Source of the DNA: Thermoplasmata archaeon
Lineage (GTDB): Archaea; Thermoplasmatota; Thermoplasmata; Thermoplasmatales; Thermoplasmataceae
Length of the DNA stretch: 13,971 nt
Assembly: GCA_021819225.1 (NCBI GenBank)
Contig: JAKARU010000011.1
Coordinates: 1-13,971, forward strand
Direction of reading: 5' to 3'
How positions within the stretch are numbered: the first letter of the stretch is position 1; the number at the start of each line of letters is the position of its first letter. The translations under genes and the position numbers were made by a program. Of this stretch, positions 7,358-13,971 are shown in pieces. Under the pieces are notes generated by a model. That model worked only from the letters and a program-made list of their open reading frames with translations, made no database searches and was not told where the DNA came from.

Positions 7358-9628
7358 TTATCTCCTCCTGAGTCTCGGGTTCACGACTTCATCCATCCCA
7401 CGTGATACAAATATCAGCGAGAATATGAATGCGGAAAGTGCAATCGCGGGTGGAATGATCCACTGCGGTTCAGTTATCAGGTAAAACTCATCCTTGAGAA
7501 CTGCGTTTAGCATGCCTCCCCATGTCGCGGTATTCAGTGGAGCAAGACCGAGAAATTCAAGGCCAGATACTGCTCCAATACCGCCGCCAATGGACAGGGC
7601 AAGGAGATACAAGAGCAGGGGACCTATATTTGGAAGGATATGCCTCCTCATTATGGATGAATCCCTTGAACCGAATAATCTGGCAGCTTCCACAAAGGAC
7701 CTTGATGAAACTCCCCTCACGACTCCAATCAGTGTAAACGCCGCAAACGGCCATCCAGTAAGGCTGACGATCAGAATCAGGTCAATGAAGTTGGCATTGC
7801 CTGGAATAACCGAAGAAAGAGCTATCAGAAGGGCCAGAGTCGGGACAAGAAAGAGGGCAAGAGACATTGTCTCTATGATCTGGCCACCTAGCCCTCCCTT
7901 ATAACCAACGTACATGGCAACGGCGAGAGAAATAACTATGGAAAAGAATCCTATGGTTATTCCGAAGATCCAGTCGTTGTAAAAGCTCTGCAGAAATCTT
8001 GACCAGAGATCGGCCTTCGTATAGAAAGTGGTGCCAAAGGGATAGGACTGACCTGTTGGGGTCTTGATCATGGGAGGCAGAGGTGCATAAGATGAAGCAG
8101 TTGAGCTGATGACATAAACATAACCCGCACTTGTGGTAAAGGCAATTGCACCCTTTCCTGTATTGCTGTTTGAGAAGTACAGTATTGAGGACACGTTTGT
8201 TGGAGTAGGTGAGACAGTATAACTCCACAGGAACGCAGTAGCAGATGAGTTCGCTGAGTCGTTGAACGAGATAGCAACACCTTTCTGGGCCACAAATATA
8301 AGCGAGTTTGTTACAGCATCATAAACACCATGAGTCAACACCCTTCCTGAAATTGAGGAGGAAAATGGAACTTCATAGAAATCATACTTTCCCTGGGTTA
8401 AGTTGTAAGCAAGTATCTGGAAATAGTTTGCTGACATTCCTATTATATATGTAGGTGGTCCGTATAATCCCTGGCTTGTTGAAATAGAATATGTAACATA
8501 TGGGAACTTATAGATGAGGCCTGGCCTTCCAGTCTCGATGTTAATAGCATAAACATCATGATTGTTGGAAATAAGATATACTGAATTATTGGTATTAAGT
8601 GAAACCTGGTAAAATGATGGAACAATGAGACCATTCTGCGTGTTTATGTTAGTGAAATTGTCTTCCCACATAAGCGTTCCATTGAATGATGAATATGATA
8701 CAACCGATGTATCATTATATATCAGGATTCTGGAATAATTCTCCGCCTTATTAGAAAGTAGCTGCTTGCCATAGAATTTTACTCCTGAAATATGTTTCAT
8801 GCCTATTTTGAAGGAAAGATAGTGTGAAAGTGGAAACACCCCAAACTCATTCATGTATATGCCAGTTGCATTTTGGGTAATGACGTATATCTGTCCATTA
8901 GGAAAACCTGCCACACTGTTAAAACAGTATTCAGGCATTGGAGTACTTGGAGTGCTGTCAAAGGCGATTGCATTGGAGGTTATGTTGCCTATTATTGTTC
9001 CGTTTAATTTCTCGTTGTAAAGGAATACAAAATGAGGTGATGAATACCCTTCAGATCTGTATTCGATCTCACCCACGGTGAAAGAATTGTTTGTATAGGG
9101 AAGCACCACGAATCTATGTATAACCACATCACTGCCCTGCGACGTATTTAGAATTTTCCCGTTTATCAGATCGAAAATCAATGGTTGAAGCATCCTTTCT
9201 CCTTTTACGGCAAAATTGGAACTGTAAATATTCCCAACAGATCCAAGTGGAGTTCCCGGTTCTCCAAGACCCACGTAATATATCGATCCGTCTGTGCTCC
9301 CAACGTAAATTGCTCCAGTATAACCTTCACCTGCTACAGAGGATGACATTGGTCCATAGAAGATTCCGCCACTGCTGTGGGTCTGATTATACAGACTTAC
9401 ATTTGCGATCGGGCTTGCGAGAGTTGAATCAATCGCAGGTGCTGATGTATAATAACCCACATTTCCACCAACAAATGGTGCTATCATCGAAACAATTGCG
9501 AATGCGAGGAGGATGTAAAACCCTGCCCTTCCGTATTTGCTCTTGTAGAATATTGTGAACTGCTTATACAGCCTTTTCCAGTATACAGGAGGGTTAATTA
9601 TAGCATATTTATTTTTTTTATTAATCAT
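7358..9628 (-). CDS. DppC-type ABC permease with a large extracytoplasmic propeller-like domain
   Basis: At 756 residues this is over twice the usual size of a DppC/OppC permease (about 300). It has a cytoplasmic N-terminus, one helix at about 36-55, then about 490 residues of extracytoplasmic character, rich in Ser, Thr, Tyr and Asn with many N-x-S/T sequons. The permease core follows: a YPFGT element at 529-533 (compare HPFGT in DppC), helices at about 553-575, 585-607, 612-637, 667-690 and 722-742, and the EAA loop (EAA at 647-649, ILP at 664-666) that docks on the ATPase. The insert shows repeats such as GAIYVGSTDGSIYYV (105-119), NNSVYLISNNHDVYAINIETG (347-367) and SFNGTLMWEDNF (314-325), which resemble PQQ-type beta-propeller blades. 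It would form half of the pore; the outer domain may aid substrate capture or docking (inference). ATG 9628 has AGGTG a few bases upstream, and the DppB-type gene ends 21 nt before. Confidence 0.9.
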   Translation of the reverse strand: MINKKNKYAIINPPVYWKRLYKQFTIFYKSKYGRAGFYILLAFAIVSMIAPFVGGNVGYYTSAPAIDSTLASPIANVSLYNQTHSSGGIFYGPMSSSVAGEGYTGAIYVGSTDGSIYYVGLGEPGTPLGSVGNIYSSNFAVKGERMLQPLIFDLINGKILNTSQGSDVVIHRFVVLPYTNNSFTVGEIEYRSEGYSSPHFVFLYNEKLNGTIIGNITSNAIAFDSTPSTPMPEYCFNSVAGFPNGQIYVITQNATGIYMNEFGVFPLSHYLSFKIGMKHISGVKFYGKQLLSNKAENYSRILIYNDTSVVSYSSFNGTLMWEDNFTNINTQNGLIVPSFYQVSLNTNNSVYLISNNHDVYAINIETGRPGLIYKFPYVTYSISTSQGLYGPPTYIIGMSANYFQILAYNLTQGKYDFYEVPFSSSISGRVLTHGVYDAVTNSLIFVAQKGVAISFNDSANSSATAFLWSYTVSPTPTNVSSILYFSNSNTGKGAIAFTTSAGYVYVISSTASSYAPLPPMIKTPTGQSYPFGTTFYTKADLWSRFLQSFYNDWIFGITIGFFSIVISLAVAMYVGYKGGLGGQIIETMSLALFLVPTLALLIALSSVIPGNANFIDLILIVSLTGWPFAAFTLIGVVRGVSSRSFVEAARLFGSRDSSIMRRHILPNIGPLLLYLLALSIGGGIGAVSGLEFLGLAPLNTATWGGMLNAVLKDEFYLITEPQWIIPPAIALSAFIFSLIFVSRGMDEVVNPRLRRR
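7363..7369 (-). promoter_or_regulatory. Shine-Dalgarno for the fused ATPase, inside the upstream gene
   Basis: GGAGGAG on the minus strand lies 7 nt before ATG 7355. The same bases form the last arginine codons of the DppC-type permease, whose stop is at 7358-7360. This supports the chosen start and points to coupled translation. Confidence 0.7.
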
Positions 9629-9649
9629 TTTTAAACACCTAAATAAGTA

Positions 9650-10636
9650 TCACACCTTTATCCTTGGATCAAGCCATGCATGAATATAGTCAATCATGGA
9701 ATATGCAAGTATGGTAAGAAGTGCAATAATAAAAGTAGACGCCTCACTGAGGGGATAATCTTCATGTAGGACTGCCTTGTAAAGAAGTGGACCCATACCC
9801 GGCCAGTTAAAAATTATGGCAACAATAAGTGAACCACTCATCAGGAATGCTATTTGCAGTGCAAGCCTGGTAGTCACAGGTATTACCGCTATACGTGCTG
9901 CATGTTTCCTCAATATACTTTTTTCTGGAACTCCCTTGGCCCTGGCAGTTGTAATATGGTCTTCTCCGAGAGTGGAGACCATTGCTGCTCTCATAGTTAT
10001 CATATGTCCCGCAGTTTCAATCAGGAGCAGGGAAAAGAATGGAAGCGCCATATCATACAGCAATGTGAGGAATGTGGATGGCGTAGGAGATTCAATATAG
10101 GATAACGGTATCTGAGCTTTAATCGGAAACCATCCTAGGGCAACTACGAAGTAAAGGAAAAGAAAAACTCCTATGATGAAGTAAGGAATTGAATTGATGA
10201 TAAGTGACAGTGAAAGTATAACCCCCTCCTTCTTTCCTCCTCTTATCCGGGATACCCAAATTCCCAAAGGTATCCCAAACGCAAAAGAAAGAATTGCTGT
10301 TGTTCCTATTAAAACTAAGGTATATGGAAGCGCCTGGGCGATTTCGGTTGAAACAAGTTCACCCTGATTCACATAATCCTTTCCCCAGTTGAAAGTAAAC
10401 ATTTGATAGACATAAGTTTCAAAGTCTGTGAGGGAATACTTTCCATTTTGTAAACCTAGTTGAACAAGCCTGTTATGGTAAGCGTTTGGACTTGTATATC
10501 CTGTTCTTGATACCGTAATAAATAATTCAGCAGGATTCCCTGGCATCAACCTAAAAACAATAAAGATGATGACCGTCATTATCAGAACCAAAGAAACGTC
10601 CTGAATGATTTTTCTCATAAGTAAATACACGTTCAT
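9650..10636 (-). CDS. DppB-type ABC transporter permease
   Basis: The protein has 328 residues, normal for the DppB/OppB family. The N-terminal helix at about 10-30 is followed by a RLMPGNP motif at 29-35 typical of this subunit (usually R-PGDP). Further helices lie at about 103-128, 138-168, 190-212, 256-278 and 299-317. The EAA loop with TARAKG at 230-235 and later HAARIAVIPV at 245-254 is the contact site for the ATPase coupling groove. A WPGMGPLLYKAV element at 278-289 and a terminal LDPRI are also characteristic. It pairs with the DppC-type permease to make the membrane channel for a peptide or sugar importer. ATG 10636 has AAGGAGAT just upstream; the ATG at residue 7 has less support. 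It follows the binding-protein gene after a T-rich gap of 51 nt. Confidence 0.95.
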   Translation of the reverse strand: MNVYLLMRKIIQDVSLVLIMTVIIFIVFRLMPGNPAELFITVSRTGYTSPNAYHNRLVQLGLQNGKYSLTDFETYVYQMFTFNWGKDYVNQGELVSTEIAQALPYTLVLIGTTAILSFAFGIPLGIWVSRIRGGKKEGVILSLSLIINSIPYFIIGVFLFLYFVVALGWFPIKAQIPLSYIESPTPSTFLTLLYDMALPFFSLLLIETAGHMITMRAAMVSTLGEDHITTARAKGVPEKSILRKHAARIAVIPVTTRLALQIAFLMSGSLIVAIIFNWPGMGPLLYKAVLHEDYPLSEASTFIIALLTILAYSMIDYIHAWLDPRIKV

Positions 10637-10640
10637 AGCA

Positions 10641-10648
10641 ATCTCCTT
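10641..10648 (-). promoter_or_regulatory. Shine-Dalgarno for the DppB-type permease
   Basis: AAGGAGAT on the minus strand lies 4 nt before ATG 10636. It decides this start and shows that the message carries a leader here, unlike the presumably leaderless first gene of the operon. Confidence 0.65.
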
Positions 10649-10650
10649 AT

Positions 10651-10687
10651 ATCTTAAAAAATAAAAATAAAATATTATTTAAAAATT
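10651..10687 (-). terminator. T-rich gap after the binding-protein gene: possible partial terminator or internal promoter
   Basis: The minus strand between the binding-protein stop (10688-10690) and the permease SD is almost entirely A and T, with several T runs. Archaeal RNA polymerase can terminate at such T tracts, which would let the binding protein be made in excess over the permeases. The same bases also contain AATTTTTAAATA-like sequence nearly identical to the TATA region before the binding-protein gene, so an internal promoter is an equal option. No stable hairpin was seen. Confidence 0.4.
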
Positions 10688-13600
10688 TTATGCTGCCTTA
10701 TTCTTCTTTTTGTAGAACATGAAGTAGTATGCAGCTCCAGCAACCACAACAACAGCAACAACAAGCCCGGCTATTACTATAAGATCATAGTTGCTTGATG
10801 GAGTAACGAAATTGGCAAGGCTTATTGTTGGCTGTATTGTGAAGTTATTTATTGAAGTGTTGTGCGGATTTATTGTTGCTGTAACAGTAGTGTTCTTCAG
10901 TGCTCCAAGCAGCGAAGTGGATGAAAGATCGCCTTGGTTTACGGTAAAGTTAAAGACAGCCAGTCCTGCTGAATTCGTGTTTGTGCTGAGAGAGGCAAAG
11001 CTAACTCCAACCAAAGAAGTTGTGTTCAACGTGACAGTGGCTCCGCTGTATGCTGTTCCGTTGTAAGTAACATTGAACACAATCTGTCCATGTCCAGTAC
11101 TGTAATCCAGATTTTTGAAAGAGTATGTTGACTTCAAGATTGGTCCGTTTATGATTGATAGATCAGTTGATCCAAAGCCGGGTCCGGTTTCAGTTGCATG
11201 AGGCTGTGAAGCAGATGCCACGATTTCCATTGTTTCATTATGCACATAATATGTAGCATTAGTTGTTGAATTTGTCCCTGTGAAGAGTGCGCTAAGATAT
11301 GAATTAGTCTTAAACTCCCATATGGCCTGTCCCGCTGAGTTTGTTGTTAGCTGGTTAGGAGTTATGTTCACAAGACCCCCATAGGTGGATGAATCGCCTA
11401 TGAACAGAGTTACCCCGCTTGCAGGTGATGTGCCGTTCATTACTGTAAAGGTTATATTTCCGTATTCATCGCCGTTGAAAGTGTTTCCATATGTCAGGGA
11501 CTGGGAAACTGTAAGATTGTATTTATCAACAACATGTACCACAGAGCTGTTCTTGTATATTGTTGTGTACTCCCAGAACCAGTACAGGTAAGTAGCGGCT
11601 GAGTACGTGGTTGAATAGTTTGAGAATGCATTTGACAGAGGTATTAGATCTGTTGCGTATCCTGTTGCTATTACTGGGTCCTGCTCAATTATGAGTGAAT
11701 CCAGCCTCTTTGCAACCTGGGATGCCACTGCAAAACTGTCCGTGCTTATTGATTCGTTTATGAGAGTGCAGTAGAGTTGCTGTACCTGTGAGCCGGTAAG
11801 CATCTTGCCATTAACTTCCATGGAGGAGAATGGTCCAAGGTAGCTTTTATCCGGTATTCCGACGATTGGAGACAGGTGAGCCAGGCAGTCCAGAATTGGA
11901 TTGCTAAGTGCAGTGCTCTCTCCTTCGGAGGCTATATCGAATTCGTTGTTCTTATGATGGCTCAATATGGTATTATCCACATTGGATTGCAAGGTTGTGA
12001 AAGCTTCCTGCTTGAGAACCGTTTTTATTCCAAGCTCATTCCAGTACTGGAATGTCTTCTCTATTGCCGCAACTCCTGTTGGATTTTCAGCACCAGTCGT
12101 TATCTGAACTGTCAGAGTAACCTGGGCTCCATTGTACATCAACTGTCCAGATGAGGAATAGGTCATCCCTGGGATGCTGTCGATGAGTGACTTGGCTTTT
12201 GCCATGTTAAAGGTGTATTCAGGAGCACTGGCATTGTAATACAAGGTGTTACCGGGGTTTATCGGGCTTGATGAGGGATATCCAAGACCATCCAGAATAA
12301 CCTGATTTATGTAGTTGTATGGAACCGCGTATGAAAGTGCCTGCCTGAACGCAGTGATGTTAAGTGGAGTTACTGCGGTATTCAATTCCCAGTATCCGTA
12401 TGCACTTGACAGCTTTTTGTATATGAAGCTGTTTGGAGTAGCGCTCAACTGTGGGAGGAAGTTCGGTGGTGGTGCAAGTGTCATTGTGTCAATTTCACCC
12501 TTCTGGAATGCAGCAACCTCGGACGAGACAGAATCATATATTGGCATGTAAATTTCGTAAATCTTTGGTGTAAATTGTCTCAACCCGCTTGATGCATTGG
12601 TGTATTGCGTGAAGTAATATGGGTTTACATATAGAGTTTCGTGCTGACCTGTTATGATCTGGCCCTGAGGCATTCCAAAACCGTTCGTTACCATGAATGC
12701 ACCTGCTCCAACCATGCCTGGAACTGCTCCAGTGGTTGGATTCCAGCCAAGGTTCCAACCGCAATATCCATAACCTGGAACTGCGGTATGAACGAATGGG
12801 CTTGAAGTATTGGACACATTGGTCCAGTTGAAATCTCCTACGCCAGTTGTTGTGTAGTCGTGATGTACCCATATGTGATATGGAATGATATCACAGGCGA
12901 GAACATCGGAAAAGAACAGAAGTGTTTTCTGGGTTACGAAAAACTTCACTGAAAGATTTCCGTTTGGAACTACATTAACCACATTTGGGAAGTCACCGAA
13001 GTAGCTCTTTATCCTGTAGTTCAGAACAACATCGGCTGACTGAAGATAATACTTCTTCATGACGGTTGGCTTGTATGATTTGTAAGTATGGTTTACAAGC
13101 TGCCCATTATAGCAGAATTCTGTGTGGTTTGAGAAGACATATGTCTGGCTGTTGTTTGCAGGGGACCAGTCAGTCCATCTTACATATGGTCTTATATTGA
13201 CTGTATAAACGTATGAATAGTTCTGGTAACTGTTTGTTGTTATGTCGTATGTCTGACTTCCGGGTGCTGCTGTTGCTACGGTATATCCGCTGGCCATCCA
13301 TGGAACATTTGTTCCGTTCGGAAGAGTTTCGAACAATGCTGTTGCACCCCATATCTGACAGTCAACGAATGCATCACAGTATGTCGTTTCATCAAAGGGA
13401 CTCATTGATCCTGCGTTTCCTATCTGGCCTATCTTGAAAACTCCACCTGTATAGTGCGGCTCAGTCGTGGCATTATCGGTTGGATACAGCCATGGCGTTG
13501 AGCTGGATGCTTGAGACTGTACAAGGTCGTTGACCTTAAGATTAAGGCCACCTACATTAGCACTTAAAATATTCGTGCTTTTTGCATTTCCTGCTACTCC

Positions 13601-13693
13601 CGTCGCATTTCCCAGGACCGCAAATGCTGATCCTACCATGATCAGGGCTAGAAGCAAGGCTACCAAAATTCTTTTCTTGTTCATTGAATCCAT
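10688..13693 (-). CDS. Family-5 extracellular solute-binding protein with Ig-like stalk and C-terminal membrane anchor
   Basis: The protein has 1001 residues from ATG 13693. ATG 13684 (residue 4) is a good alternative, as it begins MNKKRIL and lies about 29 nt from the TATA centre. Residues 5-28 form a signal peptide with a hydrophobic core and no lipobox cysteine. Residues about 80-715 are an SBP_bac_5-type binding domain; segments such as ALSYAVPYNYI (452-462) and SVKFFVTQKT (248-257) match the family pattern. Two tandem Ig-like, Big_1/invasin-like modules follow, at about 725-830 and 845-955, each with a T-NSAG-A turn (784-790, 905-912). A helix at 969-993 and a KKKNK tail anchor it in the membrane. 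Seven cysteines sit in the binding domain, including a C106-C112 pair. It would capture peptides or oligosaccharides outside the cell and hand them to the permeases encoded next. The ligand cannot be told from sequence. Confidence 0.93.
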   Translation of the reverse strand: MDSMNKKRILVALLLALIMVGSAFAVLGNATGVAGNAKSTNILSANVGGLNLKVNDLVQSQASSSTPWLYPTDNATTEPHYTGGVFKIGQIGNAGSMSPFDETTYCDAFVDCQIWGATALFETLPNGTNVPWMASGYTVATAAPGSQTYDITTNSYQNYSYVYTVNIRPYVRWTDWSPANNSQTYVFSNHTEFCYNGQLVNHTYKSYKPTVMKKYYLQSADVVLNYRIKSYFGDFPNVVNVVPNGNLSVKFFVTQKTLLFFSDVLACDIIPYHIWVHHDYTTTGVGDFNWTNVSNTSSPFVHTAVPGYGYCGWNLGWNPTTGAVPGMVGAGAFMVTNGFGMPQGQIITGQHETLYVNPYYFTQYTNASSGLRQFTPKIYEIYMPIYDSVSSEVAAFQKGEIDTMTLAPPPNFLPQLSATPNSFIYKKLSSAYGYWELNTAVTPLNITAFRQALSYAVPYNYINQVILDGLGYPSSSPINPGNTLYYNASAPEYTFNMAKAKSLIDSIPGMTYSSSGQLMYNGAQVTLTVQITTGAENPTGVAAIEKTFQYWNELGIKTVLKQEAFTTLQSNVDNTILSHHKNNEFDIASEGESTALSNPILDCLAHLSPIVGIPDKSYLGPFSSMEVNGKMLTGSQVQQLYCTLINESISTDSFAVASQVAKRLDSLIIEQDPVIATGYATDLIPLSNAFSNYSTTYSAATYLYWFWEYTTIYKNSSVVHVVDKYNLTVSQSLTYGNTFNGDEYGNITFTVMNGTSPASGVTLFIGDSSTYGGLVNITPNQLTTNSAGQAIWEFKTNSYLSALFTGTNSTTNATYYVHNETMEIVASASQPHATETGPGFGSTDLSIINGPILKSTYSFKNLDYSTGHGQIVFNVTYNGTAYSGATVTLNTTSLVGVSFASLSTNTNSAGLAVFNFTVNQGDLSSTSLLGALKNTTVTATINPHNTSINNFTIQPTISLANFVTPSSNYDLIVIAGLVVAVVVVAGAAYYFMFYKKKNKAA

Positions 13694-13706
13694 AGTTAAA
13701 TTATAC

Positions 13707-13718
13707 TATTTAAAAATT
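13707..13718 (-). promoter_or_regulatory. Putative TATA box of the ABC importer operon
   Basis: The minus strand reads AATTTTTAAATA, centred about 20 nt before ATG 13693 and 29 nt before ATG 13684. There is no Shine-Dalgarno sequence, so a leaderless transcript starting at or near the second ATG is the best reading. This is inferred from motif and spacing. Confidence 0.5.
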
Positions 13719-13724
13719 TTTATG

Positions 13725-13946
13725 TCATTCGTTACTTATTATGCAAAATTCTCATAATAAAATAGCCATATGACGAAAAATTGAATCTATGCCTAGCAAT
13801 ATCATGATGTCCACAGCATGCTACTGCCTGTTAAGGCAGATGGCATTTCTTGCTTTATACCAATATTCTTTTGACAAACCTTAGTGGTCTCTTATCAGGA
13901 CTCTTTTTAATGAAATAATAAAAAGGATTGGTATCCGTTTCAAATA
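13725..13946. other. Upstream intergenic region of the importer operon
   Basis: Apart from the hairpin at 13824-13839 I see no gene that I can support. A plus-strand frame from ATG 13789 runs only 28 codons to a TAG at 13873-13875; the same frame continues for 22 more codons to a TAA at 13942-13944. This could be a decayed gene remnant or chance. The end of the region (13901-13930) is AT-rich and could hold a promoter for the plus strand. Confidence 0.3.
13824..13839. repeat. 16-bp hairpin CTGCCT-GTTA-AGGCAG upstream of the importer operon
   Basis: Perfect 6-bp arms with a 4-nt loop, about 130 bp upstream of the binding-protein start. Flanking bases TGC and GCA extend the symmetry imperfectly. 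It could be an operator for the operon or a terminator-like fold of an older gene. No T tract follows directly on either strand. Confidence 0.4.
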
Positions 13947-13971
13947 ATGGAGAATTATTCAGTGAGAGATC
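13947..13971 (+). CDS. Possible start of a divergent plus-strand gene (8 codons visible)
   Basis: ATG at 13947 opens a frame MENYSVRD that reaches the window edge. An AAATAATAAAAAG stretch is centred about 29 nt upstream, the right place for a leaderless archaeal start. Too little is visible to name a product, and the frame may not be real. Confidence 0.25.

Noticed and set aside
9181..9558. 125-codon plus-strand frame opposite the DppC-type permease
   Set aside because: Antisense to a continuous, repeat-containing permease domain; composition is a mirror of Ser/Thr/Asn-rich codons.
13789..13944. Plus-strand frame interrupted by one TAG, possibly a decayed gene or transposase tail
   Set aside because: The two pieces (28 and 22 codons) look mildly protein-like, but no family is recognisable, no terminal repeats or target duplications are seen, and the length is within chance.
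1..13971. CRISPR array, insertion sequence, rRNA, integrase or replication origin
   Set aside because: No regularly spaced direct repeats, no transposase motifs, no rRNA-like segment and no origin-type repeat cluster were seen. The only RNA gene I could fold is the tRNA-Thr.

Overview
The window looks like chromosomal DNA of an archaeon, most likely of the Thermoplasmatales type (inference). Supporting signs seen in the sequence are a fused two-domain Dpp/Opp ATPase, a solute-binding protein anchored by a C-terminal membrane helix instead of a bacterial lipobox, archaeal TATA-like boxes about 24-30 nt before several start codons (leaderless transcripts), frequent AGG/AGA and ATA codons, and a tRNA gene without encoded CCA. 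No mobile element, CRISPR array or rRNA was found.

Layout. Positions 1-480 (minus) hold the N-terminal part of a 3-hydroxyacyl-CoA dehydrogenase cut by the window edge. A divergent intergenic region follows, with a 13-bp palindrome and a possible 36-codon leader ORF. Next is a six-helix DUF998-type membrane protein (752-1327, plus). Convergent to it is a two-gene unit on the minus strand: an unrecognised 106-aa protein (3959-4279) and, 19 nt downstream, a P-type IIIA proton-pumping ATPase (1534-3939). Upstream of that unit lies tRNA-Thr(UGU) (4371-4442, minus).

Positions 4517-13693 (minus) are one large operon for a family-5 (Dpp/Opp) ABC importer. In transcription order it encodes a membrane-anchored solute-binding protein with Ig-like stalk domains, a DppB-type permease, a DppC-type permease carrying an extracytoplasmic domain of about 490 residues that resembles a PQQ-type beta-propeller, a DppD-DppF fusion ATPase, and a small three-helix membrane protein. 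Spacings of 1-51 nt and a Shine-Dalgarno sequence embedded in the preceding gene point to co-expression. A T-rich gap after the binding-protein gene could be a partial terminator or an internal promoter. The last 278 bases hold the operon promoter, a hairpin and perhaps the start of a divergent plus-strand gene.

How the parts would work together: the binding protein captures a peptide or oligosaccharide at the outer face, the two permeases form the pore, and the fused ATPase drives uptake. The proton ATPase would export protons or help hold membrane potential. The most unusual element is the DppC-type permease with its built-in propeller-like domain. The least explained ones are the 3-TM protein ending the operon and the 106-aa protein before the proton pump.
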